From Yersinia alsatica (GTDB taxonomy: Bacteria; Pseudomonadota; Gammaproteobacteria; Enterobacterales; Enterobacteriaceae): DNA of 64,000 nt. Under the pieces are notes generated by a model. The model made no database searches and was not told the DNA's origin. It saw only the letters and a program-made list of their open reading frames with translations. Of this stretch, positions 38,040 through 46,620 are shown piece by piece. The position numbers and the translations under genes were made by a program. Where the stretch lies: contig NZ_CABHWW010000026.1 of NCBI RefSeq assembly GCF_902170305.1, forward strand, positions 1 through 64,000, read 5' to 3'. How positions within the stretch are numbered: position 1 is the stretch's first letter; every line of letters begins with the position of its first letter.

Positions 38040-38789
38040 ATGCAAGGTTGCCAAAATGATTACGGCAAGCTGGTTGGTCGTGTCGCCGTTTTACGGATGG
38101 CGTTTGGTTGCCCAGAAACACCACCATTAGCGGCTGATTGGAAGCGCATGGGTGCGCTGACTACCAAGGGGCTCGACTACTCAATGAATACCATCTCTTC
38201 AGATGCAGATGATTCTAAGGGGCTAGTTGAGAACCTAGTCACTAATATGGATTTGACCATTTCAGGCGAGGGTGAGTGGCGTAAACGGGCTAAAGCAACT
38301 GAGATTGGCCCGGTAAGTATGTCTAAATACCTGTTCACTGAGGTGCAGGCAGGGCGTCAGCCGGGGGTTTGGGTTCGCTTTGATTTCCTCGGCGTGGATG
38401 ATGGCACCTATATTCAGGGTTACTTCAATACCACGTCGTGGAGTTCAGACTTTGGCTCTTCTGACTTCGCTACTTACTCCGGTGAATGGAAAGTTGCTGA
38501 TGCGGATTCTGTCACTTTCGTTGATGGCTCGGCGATCCCAGTAGCTAGCGTAACAGTTGCTCCTGCAACTAGCACTGGTGCAGTTGCCGCAACAGTTCAA
38601 CTTACCGCCACTGTCCTGCCTGCGGACGCTACTGATAAAACTGGTGTATGGACAACCTCTGACGCAACCAAGGCAACGGTTAGCTCAACGGGTTTGGTCA
38701 CCCGCGTTGCAGTCGGCACAGCGACAATTACATTCACCACGAATGATGGCGCTAAAACCGGAACGAGTAATATCACTATTACCGCGTAA
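38040..38789 (+). CDS. Major tail tube protein with Ig-like C-terminus (249 aa)
   Basis: Residues 1-160 are the tail-tube part (KRMGALTTKGLDYSMNTISSDADDSKGLVENLVTNMDLTISGEGEW ... in the lambda gpV style). The C-terminal about 85 residues form a bacterial Ig-like (Big_2) domain: VASVTVAPATSTG..., TATVLPADATDKTGVWTTSD, KATVSSTGLVT, TATITFTTNDG. Lambda gpV also ends in an Ig-like domain, displayed on the tail surface and probably binding cell surfaces weakly. Confidence 0.88.
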   Translation: MQGCQNDYGKLVGRVAVLRMAFGCPETPPLAADWKRMGALTTKGLDYSMNTISSDADDSKGLVENLVTNMDLTISGEGEWRKRAKATEIGPVSMSKYLFTEVQAGRQPGVWVRFDFLGVDDGTYIQGYFNTTSWSSDFGSSDFATYSGEWKVADADSVTFVDGSAIPVASVTVAPATSTGAVAATVQLTATVLPADATDKTGVWTTSDATKATVSSTGLVTRVAVGTATITFTTNDGAKTGTSNITITA

Positions 38790-38886
38790 TTATCACAAAG
38801 AGCATCTTACTGGTGCTCTTGATGATGGTCACGCAATGAACCCGTAATTTGCCTCATCCTTTAATCGAAAATAGAGGAAAGAATAA

Positions 38887-39108
38887 ATGAAGTTATCGAT
38901 TGAATTGTCATCGAGTGGTATCGAACTTGAAAATTTTAAATACTCAGTGGTTCAGGGCGAGAAGACTCTTGTTGAAGATAGTTTGTCAGGCAGGCTGTCA
39001 TCGAGCTTCGTTCGAACATTTGAGGTGGAAGCTGGAAAGGGGCCGGTTAGTGTTGTCATACAAGATAGTAATATTCAGGGATTAAACGTGATCGCTTCGC
39101 TATCCTGA
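38887..39108 (+). CDS. Small protein of unknown function in tail region (73 aa)
   Basis: Beta-rich: LSIELSSSGIELENFKYSVVQGEKTLVEDSLSGRLSSSFVRTFEVEAGKG. A GAGGAAAG site precedes the ATG. It lies between the tube gene and the chaperone gene, a place where cargo genes accumulate. No family recognised. Confidence 0.55.
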   Translation: MKLSIELSSSGIELENFKYSVVQGEKTLVEDSLSGRLSSSFVRTFEVEAGKGPVSVVIQDSNIQGLNVIASLS

Positions 39109-39176
39109 GTGCCACACCTTGCCTTTCCTTTCACCCTCGAAATAACATGCTATCTGGTTAACCAAAGGAGATAGGT

Positions 39177-39395
39177 ATGTTTGTAGCGAGTGGGTTAAAG
39201 GCTGACCCAGATAATAATGGGTGGGTTCTTGGTTGGGGCGTAGTGCGATCATCGCCGTGGCATCTTGTTGGCATATATGCCACGAAAGATGTCGCTGAAA
39301 CTAAGTCCGCCGAGCTTGGGGTTGGGTATGATGCGGTTTATGGGAGCCATCGGCTTGGTAGCGATGACTTTGTTACAGGTACTAGGTTTCTTTAA
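39177..39395 (+). CDS. Small cargo protein of unknown function (72 aa)
   Basis: MFVASGLKADPDNNGWVLGWGVVRSSPWHLVGIYATKDVAE... An AAGGAG site lies 6 bases before the ATG, and a terminator follows the stop. Both point to an independent moron-like unit. No function recognised. Confidence 0.55.
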   Translation: MFVASGLKADPDNNGWVLGWGVVRSSPWHLVGIYATKDVAETKSAELGVGYDAVYGSHRLGSDDFVTGTRFL

Positions 39396-39406
39396 ATGAA
39401 TTACCA

Positions 39407-39428
39407 AACCCGCTCCGGCGGGTTCTTG
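39407..39428 (+). terminator. Terminator after a cargo gene
   Basis: AACCCGC-TCCG-GCGGGTT, then TTCTTGC. The 18 bases are identical to the terminator stem at 44872-44889. Confidence 0.65.
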
Positions 39429-39511
39429 CATTCTAACTCCCACCATTTTGCGTTGCCTTGCACCATCCCCCTGCTATCATGTAACGAACTGTTATGGATG
39501 GGGATAGGGAT

Positions 39512-40153
39512 ATGAAGAAGGTTGCAGCAATTTTAATAATTGCCTGTTCGATTGTATTGGCAGGATGCGATCAAAAACCACAAGCGCCGTTTGGATTTAA
39601 GTGGGGACAAAGCGTAGAAGATGTGAAGAAGTTGAGTCTGCCTGATTTTAAAGTGGATGGAGAAGCAAATACCGTACAAATTGTTAGTACTGATGGTGCC
39701 CCATCCAAGGTTTATGACGCAGAAAGATTTCTTTTGGTATTTATGCCGCATCTTGGGCTAACAAACATAAAGATGTATAGTAAATCAGTAGATGAAAATA
39801 GCTTTTATTTTAATAATGGCAGAAGCTTATATTTGAAGTTGTCGTCAATGCTTGAAGAAAAGTATGGTATCCCGAAGAAAATAACTGAAAAAGCAGATAA
39901 GGATGGCGATGATTTCTATTTTTGTCTGCAAGATGAGTCATGTGGGGTGTGGAGTAGAGAGTATGAAAAAGACAATGTAAAGGTAACATTGAAGGTAAAT
40001 CCGGTTCCTGGGCAATTAATGGGTTCTATGGGTAAAGCGTGGATAACGATAGAATATGAATATCTTACTGATGAAATGGTAAATAAAATAAAAGAAATAA
40101 ATAAAAAATCAGTAAAAAATGAAGAGGCAGAATCGAAAAAAAATAACTACTGA
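39512..40153 (+). CDS. Lipoprotein cargo gene (213 aa)
   Basis: With ATG 39512 the protein starts MKKVAAILIIACSIVLAGCD, a clear lipoprotein signal (lipobox VLAGC). The mature part starts QKPQAPFGFKWGQSVEDVKKLSLPDFK and ends with a Lys/Asn/Glu-rich tail. Codon use is AT-rich compared with the structural genes around it. Terminators stand on both sides, so it looks like a moron expressed from the lysogen. Phage lipoproteins of this sort often block superinfection or alter the host surface; that is a possibility only. Confidence 0.7.
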   Translation: MKKVAAILIIACSIVLAGCDQKPQAPFGFKWGQSVEDVKKLSLPDFKVDGEANTVQIVSTDGAPSKVYDAERFLLVFMPHLGLTNIKMYSKSVDENSFYFNNGRSLYLKLSSMLEEKYGIPKKITEKADKDGDDFYFCLQDESCGVWSREYEKDNVKVTLKVNPVPGQLMGSMGKAWITIEYEYLTDEMVNKIKEINKKSVKNEEAESKKNNY

Positions 40154-40168
40154 AATAAACATCCAATG

Positions 40169-40192
40169 AACCCCGCCACCGCGGGGTTTTTT
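40169..40192 (+). terminator. Terminator after the lipoprotein gene
   Basis: AACCCCGC-CACC-GCGGGGTT followed by T residues; a strong intrinsic terminator. Confidence 0.85.
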
Positions 40193-40216
40193 ATTACATA
40201 AATCTCAGGATCCCCA

Positions 40217-40906
40217 ATGACACCGATGCTTGATATTGGCGAAATGCTCCTGTCTGACACTGTGAGTCAGCAAGATTATTTCTTCCGCCCATCATTAAAG
40301 AACATGACAAAAATCGGTGCAGCAACTGAGATTGTCGAAATATATGCAGTGCTGAATGGGTCTGAATTAAATCAGGTTTTGACGCCGGTAATAAATGCCA
40401 GCCTGCCAACATCACTAATGCCAAACAAGGCTATCAAACAATGCTCAGAGCACATTCTCGCTGCCGCGATAAGGGTTATCGAAGCTTGTTGTGATAATTC
40501 GGTATCGGCGCTTGTAGGTGAGTTTAAAGGGTGGAGAAATTGCATTGTTTATCGGCCCGGTAAAGTTTCAAAAGAAGTAGTGATTACCATTGCTAGAGAA
40601 TTAATCGAGCATGGTGTAATCGGCAAAGCGAAAATAAGAAAGCTACAAAAAAATGAAAGCAAGAATGATTACAGTTCTGAGTTTAATGCAATGGACTACA
40701 TCAACTCGGCAAGAATTCATTTTGGGATAAGTCGGGCAGAAGCCGAACAGTTAACAATGACTGAGTTCCAGTTATTGCTCAAGGCTAAATATCCAGAAGA
40801 GAAAGGTTTCACCCGCGAAGAATACGATGAAATCATGGACGCAGATGATCGCCTCCAGGAGCGTTTAATTGCAGAAGAAAAGGTGAGGTTAGCGAAAAAT
40901 GGCTGA
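40217..40906 (+). CDS. Tail assembly chaperone, DUF6246-like (229 aa)
   Basis: It lies directly upstream of the tape-measure gene and overlaps it by 8 bp, the place of lambda G/GT. Residues 1-90 look like a G-type chaperone (MLDIGEMLLSDTVSQQDYFFRPSLKNM). The second half has SSEFNAMDYINSARIHFGISRAEAEQLTMTEFQLLLKAKYPEE, typical of T-type tails. Here both parts are in one continuous frame rather than joined by a frameshift. Confidence 0.75.
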   Translation: MTPMLDIGEMLLSDTVSQQDYFFRPSLKNMTKIGAATEIVEIYAVLNGSELNQVLTPVINASLPTSLMPNKAIKQCSEHILAAAIRVIEACCDNSVSALVGEFKGWRNCIVYRPGKVSKEVVITIARELIEHGVIGKAKIRKLQKNESKNDYSSEFNAMDYINSARIHFGISRAEAEQLTMTEFQLLLKAKYPEEKGFTREEYDEIMDADDRLQERLIAEEKVRLAKNG

Positions 40907-43900
40907 TGAAAAAGAGATAGGGAGCATTGTCTATCAAGTTCAGATGGAAGTCGGGCAACTAATATTAGCTCAGCAGCAGGTTAGCGGAAGACTTGATAAG
41001 TTGGAGCGTAATTTCGATTCAACATCTAAATCAGCCAATAATACCGAAAAATCATTCTTTTCATTAAGCAAAGTCGCTGGCGCACTAACCACCGCTTTAT
41101 CAGTCAAGGCGATTGCTGATTACGCAGAGTCATGGACGGTACTCAATAACAAACTGGTTAACGCAATAAAAACAGGTGAGACCCTTGCTGAGGTCAATCA
41201 GCGTGTTTTCGATATTGCCCAGAACAGCCGCTCAAGTCTGGATAGCATCGCAACCCTTTATTCTAGATTAGAACGCGCAATGAGAAGCACTGGCATGAGC
41301 GGTGCTGAGTTGGGTGATATTACAACCACCATATCCAAAGCAATGACAATCTCTGGTGCTACTGCTTCAGAATCGGCGGGGGCATTGGTTCAGCTATCGC
41401 AAGCGTTAGCATCCGGTGTATTGCGAGGGCAAGAATTCAACTCAATGAGTGAACAAGCACCGGCATTAATGAAAGGGCTTGCAGATTCCCTCGGTGTTAA
41501 CATCGGGCAATTACGCGCAATGGCGGCAGAGGGCAAGTTAACAACTAATGTCCTGATCACCGCATTTAAGCAGATGGCCCCAACAATAGAGGCTGAGTTC
41601 GCCAAGACAACAGCAACAATCGGGCAATCAATGCAGATTGCAACCAATAACGTCACTAAGTTTGTCGGTGAGTCTGCAACAGTTAAATCATCTGTATCTG
41701 TATTTAACGGAGTTCTGGTAACCCTAAGTGAAAACTTGGACGCGGTAACTGTTGCACTTGGGTCTGCTGCATCGGTTATGTTGGGTAAGTATTTAAATTC
41801 AATTGGTAACTCATCAAAAGCTGTCATTGAGAAAGTAGCTGCCAATTCAAAAGCAGCAATAAGCGAGCTTGAACTCGCTAAGGATGTGCTTTTTAGGGCC
41901 AATGCAGAGGATAAGGCCACCGCATCAGCATCAGCAAAGGCCAAGAGTGATTTAGCCGCTGCCGATGCTGCCGTTGCCACCGCGAAAGCCAACGTCACAG
42001 CAATGGAAACTGCTGTCGAGCGTGGCAATGCCACCATTCTGCTCAGTGAAAAAACCATCGCACAAACCATGACAGAGATTGAGTACGTTAAATCTGTCGA
42101 GGCCAGCTCAAGAGCGAATATCAAGTCAGCCACAACGGCAGAAGCAAGGGCTGTTGCAGAAGATTATTTACAGGCATCAATTAAGTCTCGCGGCGCGCTA
42201 GAGGCAAAATTAGCCGCCGAGCAAATGGCGCTGGACGCTAAAAGGCAAGGTGCTGTAGAGCGTTTGATAATGGCTGATGATGCATTGACGGCAGCGCAGG
42301 CCAATAGGGCTGTGGCGGCAACTGCGGCGTCTACAGCAGAAGCTAAGCAAGCGGTAACTACAAATGCGGTCGTAGTTGCTACAGAAAGATTCACACTAGC
42401 CACCGCCGCGGCAACGGTAGCGGCTAGAGCTAAACAAGTAGCCATTAGTGCGCTTAGTTCTGTCTATTCACTATTAGGTGGCCCTGGCGGCGTCATAATG
42501 CTTGCGGCAGCAGCTATCTACTATTGGTATCAAAAAACAGAAGAAGCAAAAGCAGAAGCGGTTAAATTTGCCAATTCATTAGATGGTGTTATTGAAAAGA
42601 TGAATCAGATGAGTGCTACGCAATTGCGCGGCACTATGGCTGAGGCTGCTAAATCAATAGAGACACAGAAAGATGCTGTCAGTGAACTGGACGGTGAGCT
42701 GAAAAAGCTGAACGATTCATTATCAGTACAATTGGCGCGTAGAAACGCGCTTGATGCTATTGGCGATACAGGGACTGAAGAATATTCAAAAGTATTGGGC
42801 CGAGTTGCTGAAGCTGAAAATGCTGTAGCAATAAAATCGGCAGAACTTGAAAACGCCAAAGGTCAGTTATCTGGCACTCAAAAAAACCTAGATATCATCA
42901 CTCAGCAATATCTAGTCACCATGCAAAATAACATCACAGCAACAGATTCTGCTATTAGCCGTGGAGGGGTGCTTGCTGGCGTGCAGAATGCTGTTGCACA
43001 TGCATTTGGTTTATCTGCTGACGCCGTTGCTGGTTATAACGGGCAAGTTAACTTAATGAAACCATTAAGTGATAAATCGAAAGCCCTGATTAAAGCCGCT
43101 GAACGACGAGTTGCCTTAGCTAAAGCGGAGGGCGTGGAAAAAGCTAAACTGCAAGCGCGGTATAATGCTGAAGATGCTGGAGAAACCGACGATCGGGCAA
43201 TTCAGCGAACTCAGGATTTGGCTGTTGAAGAATACAATTTAGGCGAGGCCAAAAAGAATACCAAGAAGGAAACTGCCGCAGCAGCTAAGGAAGAAACCGC
43301 CGCCGAAGCAGCAGAGAAACGCCGGGTTAAATCATTGCAAGATTTAAGCAATGAAATGGCCGTTGCTGAATTAAAGACAAAAGGACTCAATCGCGAAGCC
43401 GCGCAGCTTGCTGCCGTTCAAGATTTAGGTGCCGGCGCGTCTCAGCAGCAAATCCAGCAGGCAACGCAACAAGCCGGTCAGATATTTGATATTCAACAGC
43501 GCATGGCTGATAAAAAGGCTGCAATTGATGCTGATAGTGTCGTCAAGGCCGAGCAGCAACGTAAGTTAGATTTATCACAGTTAGACCGACAGCTTGCAGC
43601 GGGTAATATTTCCTTCGAGCAATCTCAACAGCGTAGAGCTCAAATAGCCGCTAATTACTCCAAGGCCATTGCTGAGGCATCAGCCGCTAGCTCGGTATCT
43701 CCACAACAGCAAAATGCCGCATTAGTTGATCCGGTGCAGGCGCTGGCAAATGAAAACGCTCAAAAGTTAGCACTGATTCAGAAGTTTGAAGAGGACAAAA
43801 CGTTAACTGAGCAGCAGGCGCTATCTCTCCGCAATGCAGCAAATACCCAGTACGAGCAAGCTCGACTAGCTGCTCAGTGGGATATCTGGAGAAACCAGAG

Positions 43901-44582
43901 CCAATCTAACCAATACCTGGCTAGCTCCATTGATGCTTTAGGCCAGCGCACAACCAATATGCTGACCGGGCTTCTTACCGGTACTCAGTCAGCAGAAGAG
44001 GCCATGAAGAACCTTGCCGCAACAATAATTCAAGAGGGCGTTAGTGCATTAGTCCAAATGGGGATGCAGCAGGTCAAAAACATGGCTATGGGACAAGTTG
44101 CTAACACTACCGCTGTGACAAGTGCGGCAGCAACAGGTGCCAGTATAACCGCATCAATGGCCCCAGCGGCGGCAGCTACAAGCGTGGCGACAATGGGAAC
44201 GGCTGCAACCTTCGGATTGGCGGCGATGACCGCGGCAATACCGGCAATGATTGGGCTTTTCGGAGGTGCTCGTAAGAACGGCGGCCCGGTATCAGCAGGT
44301 TCAATGTATCGAGTCGGTGAGGGCGGTGCACCTGAGATATACCAGGCTGGAACCGGCAAGCAATACATGATCCCCGGCGATAATGGAAAGGTCATCAGCA
44401 ATAAGGATATGCAGGGAGGGAGTGGTGGAGGAACATCACTAAATCAAGTAATGAATATTACTGTGAACACTACTAACGGGCTGGATGATGCCACTATTAA
44501 ACAGTTAAGGCAGGCATGGAAAACGGATACAATGCTTATTCTCAAAGACCAGCAGCGTCCACGAGGGTTGTTGAGCAGGTAG
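40899..44582 (+). CDS. Tape measure protein (1227 aa)
   Basis: The longest gene of the tail cluster. The N-terminal third has the tape-measure domain (WTVLNNKLVNAIKTGETLAEVNQRVFDIAQNSRSSLDSIATLYSRL, then SEQAPALMKGLADSLG). A very long Ala-rich coiled-coil middle with one hydrophobic segment (LLGGPGGVIMLAAAAIYYWY) follows, and a Gly-rich end (ARKNGGPVSAGSMYRVGEGGAPE). It sets tail length and probably helps DNA cross the inner membrane. Intact. Confidence 0.92.
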   Translation: MADEKEIGSIVYQVQMEVGQLILAQQQVSGRLDKLERNFDSTSKSANNTEKSFFSLSKVAGALTTALSVKAIADYAESWTVLNNKLVNAIKTGETLAEVNQRVFDIAQNSRSSLDSIATLYSRLERAMRSTGMSGAELGDITTTISKAMTISGATASESAGALVQLSQALASGVLRGQEFNSMSEQAPALMKGLADSLGVNIGQLRAMAAEGKLTTNVLITAFKQMAPTIEAEFAKTTATIGQSMQIATNNVTKFVGESATVKSSVSVFNGVLVTLSENLDAVTVALGSAASVMLGKYLNSIGNSSKAVIEKVAANSKAAISELELAKDVLFRANAEDKATASASAKAKSDLAAADAAVATAKANVTAMETAVERGNATILLSEKTIAQTMTEIEYVKSVEASSRANIKSATTAEARAVAEDYLQASIKSRGALEAKLAAEQMALDAKRQGAVERLIMADDALTAAQANRAVAATAASTAEAKQAVTTNAVVVATERFTLATAAATVAARAKQVAISALSSVYSLLGGPGGVIMLAAAAIYYWYQKTEEAKAEAVKFANSLDGVIEKMNQMSATQLRGTMAEAAKSIETQKDAVSELDGELKKLNDSLSVQLARRNALDAIGDTGTEEYSKVLGRVAEAENAVAIKSAELENAKGQLSGTQKNLDIITQQYLVTMQNNITATDSAISRGGVLAGVQNAVAHAFGLSADAVAGYNGQVNLMKPLSDKSKALIKAAERRVALAKAEGVEKAKLQARYNAEDAGETDDRAIQRTQDLAVEEYNLGEAKKNTKKETAAAAKEETAAEAAEKRRVKSLQDLSNEMAVAELKTKGLNREAAQLAAVQDLGAGASQQQIQQATQQAGQIFDIQQRMADKKAAIDADSVVKAEQQRKLDLSQLDRQLAAGNISFEQSQQRRAQIAANYSKAIAEASAASSVSPQQQNAALVDPVQALANENAQKLALIQKFEEDKTLTEQQALSLRNAANTQYEQARLAAQWDIWRNQSQSNQYLASSIDALGQRTTNMLTGLLTGTQSAEEAMKNLAATIIQEGVSALVQMGMQQVKNMAMGQVANTTAVTSAAATGASITASMAPAAAATSVATMGTAATFGLAAMTAAIPAMIGLFGGARKNGGPVSAGSMYRVGEGGAPEIYQAGTGKQYMIPGDNGKVISNKDMQGGSGGGTSLNQVMNITVNTTNGLDDATIKQLRQAWKTDTMLILKDQQRPRGLLSR

Positions 44583-44630
44583 AGGTGACACTGAAGTAAT
44601 CATTAGTTACAAGCTAAAAAGGAGTTTTAA

Positions 44631-44849
44631 ATGCGTTATCAAATTGAAGAGATCGCTGCTTTCGATTATCCGGATGATAATGAGTCTGGAATTGTTGGAA
44701 CGGTAAACTTTATTTATGAAGATCATAATCGAAACATTAAAGTTTTCGTTTGTATTCCGCATGATAAGAATTCATCCCTTGCAGTAATTGAACAGAGAAT
44801 TTTCGAGCAAGCCAAGAAGCAATTAAAAGAACTGGCATCAGAAATTTAA
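44631..44849 (+). CDS. Small protein between tape measure and M-like genes (72 aa)
   Basis: MRYQIEEIAAFDYPDDNESGIVGTVNFIYEDHNRNIKVFVCIPHDKNSS..., an acidic small alpha-beta protein. An AAAAGGAG site precedes the ATG and a terminator follows the stop. Such a small gene with its own terminator is moron-like. No family recognised. Confidence 0.6.
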   Translation: MRYQIEEIAAFDYPDDNESGIVGTVNFIYEDHNRNIKVFVCIPHDKNSSLAVIEQRIFEQAKKQLKELASEI

Positions 44850-44871
44850 GTTCTTCCTGTACCAAAATACT

Positions 44872-44893
44872 AACCCGCTCCGGCGGGTTTTTT
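44872..44893 (+). terminator. Terminator after the small cargo gene
   Basis: AACCCGC-TCCG-GCGGGTT with six T. The stem is identical to that at 39407-39424. Confidence 0.85.
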
Positions 44894-44910
44894 ATTATCC
44901 GGAGTGTCCC

Positions 44911-45261
44911 ATGCCAGAAACATTCACATGGAGCCCACAAAAAGGCTTCACGGCTTCCCGCGCGCCAAATGTCGCAGTCGTTAAACTTGGCGATGGTTAC
45001 GAACAGCGGCAGGTCAAAGGTATTAACCCGCTGATGGATAGCTATTCACTTACATTCATGGGAACTGATGGGCAATGCAATAAACCGAATGTAGCAAAGC
45101 AAGCAGAAGCATTCATTAAGGCGAGAATGGCGGTTGAATCGTTCTATTGGACACCATTAGATACCGGAGTCCGGGCGCTTTACGTGTGCCGTTCGTGGTC
45201 AATGAAAAAGACCGGCCAAGTATTTGAATTGTCATGCACGTTTGAGCAAGTACCACGTTAA
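44911..45261 (+). CDS. Minor tail protein M-like (116 aa)
   Basis: FTWSPQKGFTASRAPNVAVVKLGDGYEQRQVKGINP, then SFYWTPLDTGVRALYVCRSWSMKKTG and FELSCTFEQVPR. This is the phage minor tail protein family that includes lambda gpM. It belongs to the tail tip and is made before L, K, I and J, in the lambda order. Full length. Confidence 0.88.
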   Translation: MPETFTWSPQKGFTASRAPNVAVVKLGDGYEQRQVKGINPLMDSYSLTFMGTDGQCNKPNVAKQAEAFIKARMAVESFYWTPLDTGVRALYVCRSWSMKKTGQVFELSCTFEQVPR

Positions 45262-45287
45262 TTAACGCCGAAAGGCAGGAGTGAGTT

Positions 45288-45521
45288 ATGACTTTAGAAC
45301 AGCGGTTAGCAGCAGTAGAAGCAGAACTGGAAAAAATGAAAACGCAGCAAAAGGATAATAAAGATATCGCGGAGTTGATGAAGAAAACCATCACGGAGGC
45401 TATTAAAAAAGAGCGTCGTCCTGGTGGATTACTTTATCGGTCTGAGCGTCGAGAAAATGCGGCCATATCTCAGGCCGCTACAACTACTTTTTACTCAGGA
45501 AGATTTCACATTCATAGTTAA
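45288..45521 (+). CDS. Small coiled-coil protein (77 aa)
   Basis: LEQRLAAVEAELEKMKTQQKDNKDIAELMKKTITEAIKKE is a clear coiled coil, followed by a basic/aromatic tail (TTTFYSGRFHIHS). An AGGAG site precedes it. Its 3' end overlaps that of the opposite-strand gene at 45518 by 4 bp, so the two genes converge. Function unknown. Confidence 0.6.
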   Translation: MTLEQRLAAVEAELEKMKTQQKDNKDIAELMKKTITEAIKKERRPGGLLYRSERRENAAISQAATTTFYSGRFHIHS

Positions 45522-45742
45522 ACTCTGAATTGCTCTAACTGGTCAGCCAAATCGTTAAGGGCTGGTGTATTTGTTTGACGTAATTCTTTCAAAAATATTT
45601 CTCTCAATGGCTCCTGTAACTTCTGAAACATAAGGCCGAGTGCCACTTTCAGTGCGGTTACTTCCGCACCAAGAGCATTCAAATCAGTATTATCTGTGGT
45701 TACACGTAAATTGTTAATAACACTTTGTTTTTGTTGATTCAT
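45518..45742 (-). CDS. Reverse-strand cargo gene in the tail operon (74 aa)
   Basis: The only gene on the minus strand within the late operon. It is preceded on its own strand by AAGGAAATGAT and encodes a helical protein (LGAEVTALKVALGLMFQKLQEPLREIFLKEL). Opposite orientation suggests expression from its own promoter in the lysogen, a moron. The protein may form a coiled-coil bundle. No family recognised. Confidence 0.6.
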   Translation of the reverse strand: MNQQKQSVINNLRVTTDNTDLNALGAEVTALKVALGLMFQKLQEPLREIFLKELRQTNTPALNDLADQLEQFRV

Positions 45743-45881
45743 ATCATTTCCTTATCCCAGAGTTAATCAGCCATTCCTCCGATAGATAACACTCAAGCCG
45801 CGCATGGCTAGGGTGGGCTGACCTTACACAATAGAAGATCAGCCGGTAATCGCCATTGAGTTGATCAATAAACACGCCAAT

Positions 45882-45905
45882 GCCCACATTTAGTGGGCTT
45901 TTTTA
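45882..45905 (+). terminator. Terminator before the L-like gene
   Basis: GCCCAC-ATTTA-GTGGGC and six T. The 140 bases between this and the reverse gene have no recognised feature. Confidence 0.75.
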
Positions 45906-45915
45906 TAGGTGAAAT

Positions 45916-46620
45916 ATGAGAGATATACCAGCAGAACTCATTATTGCGAGCGTTGATGCTGGCGTTGGCGCAATGATTGACCTGTTCGAGGTTGATTTGC
46001 AGTCATTTGGCGGTGATGTTATCCGTTTTCACTCTGGAACCAACGGTTATTACGGTGATGTTATCTGGAAAGGGCAGCAATATTCGGCTTATCCAATAGC
46101 GGTTGAAGGGTTTGAAGTTAAGTCAGAAGGGACTTACTCGCGGCCAACAATGAAGGTTGCCAACATCACAGGCCTAATCACCGGTATTAACAGCGACTTT
46201 GATGATGCACTGGGTGCGGTCGTAACGCGGCGGCAGGTTCTGGTTAAAAATCTCGATGCGGTTAATTTCCCTGGTGGCAATCCAGATGCGGACACCACAA
46301 TGGAAGCTGTTTCCCGCTACGTGATTGAAGAAATGGTTGAGGAAACTTTCGAGACAGTGACTTACAACCTTGCCACTCCGGTTGACTGCGATAATGCCAT
46401 TATACCCGCGCGAACCATTCTGGCTGACGTTTGCCAGTGGATATATCGCGGTGATGGCTGTGGTTACTCAGGGCCGCCAGTTGCTGATGATAAAGATAAC
46501 CCTACCTCTGACCCGTCAAAAGATAAGTGCTCGAAGCATCCATCAGGGTGCCGTTTTCGCCATCCAAAACCTTCACCGCTACCAATAGGCTGCTTCCCCG
46601 GATCAGCTAAGGTGTCATGA
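45916..46620 (+). CDS. Minor tail protein L-like, Fe-S type (234 aa)
   Basis: Matches lambda gpL in layout: an N-terminal beta domain (IDLFEVDLQSFGGDVIRFHSG, EGTYSRPTMKVANITGLI) and a Cys-rich C-terminus (VDCDN, CQWIYRGDGCGYSG, DKCSKHPSGCRFR, LPIGCFPG). In lambda gpL the C-terminal cysteines bind a 4Fe-4S cluster; the same set is present here. It is part of the tail tip. The Pro/Lys linker near the end is longer than in lambda. Confidence 0.88.
   Translation: MRDIPAELIIASVDAGVGAMIDLFEVDLQSFGGDVIRFHSGTNGYYGDVIWKGQQYSAYPIAVEGFEVKSEGTYSRPTMKVANITGLITGINSDFDDALGAVVTRRQVLVKNLDAVNFPGGNPDADTTMEAVSRYVIEEMVEETFETVTYNLATPVDCDNAIIPARTILADVCQWIYRGDGCGYSGPPVADDKDNPTSDPSKDKCSKHPSGCRFRHPKPSPLPIGCFPGSAKVS

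Noticed and set aside
41390-42445. Long minus-strand open frames within the tape measure gene
   Set aside because: Ala-rich coding on the plus strand keeps antisense frames open; no ribosome site and no plausible protein.
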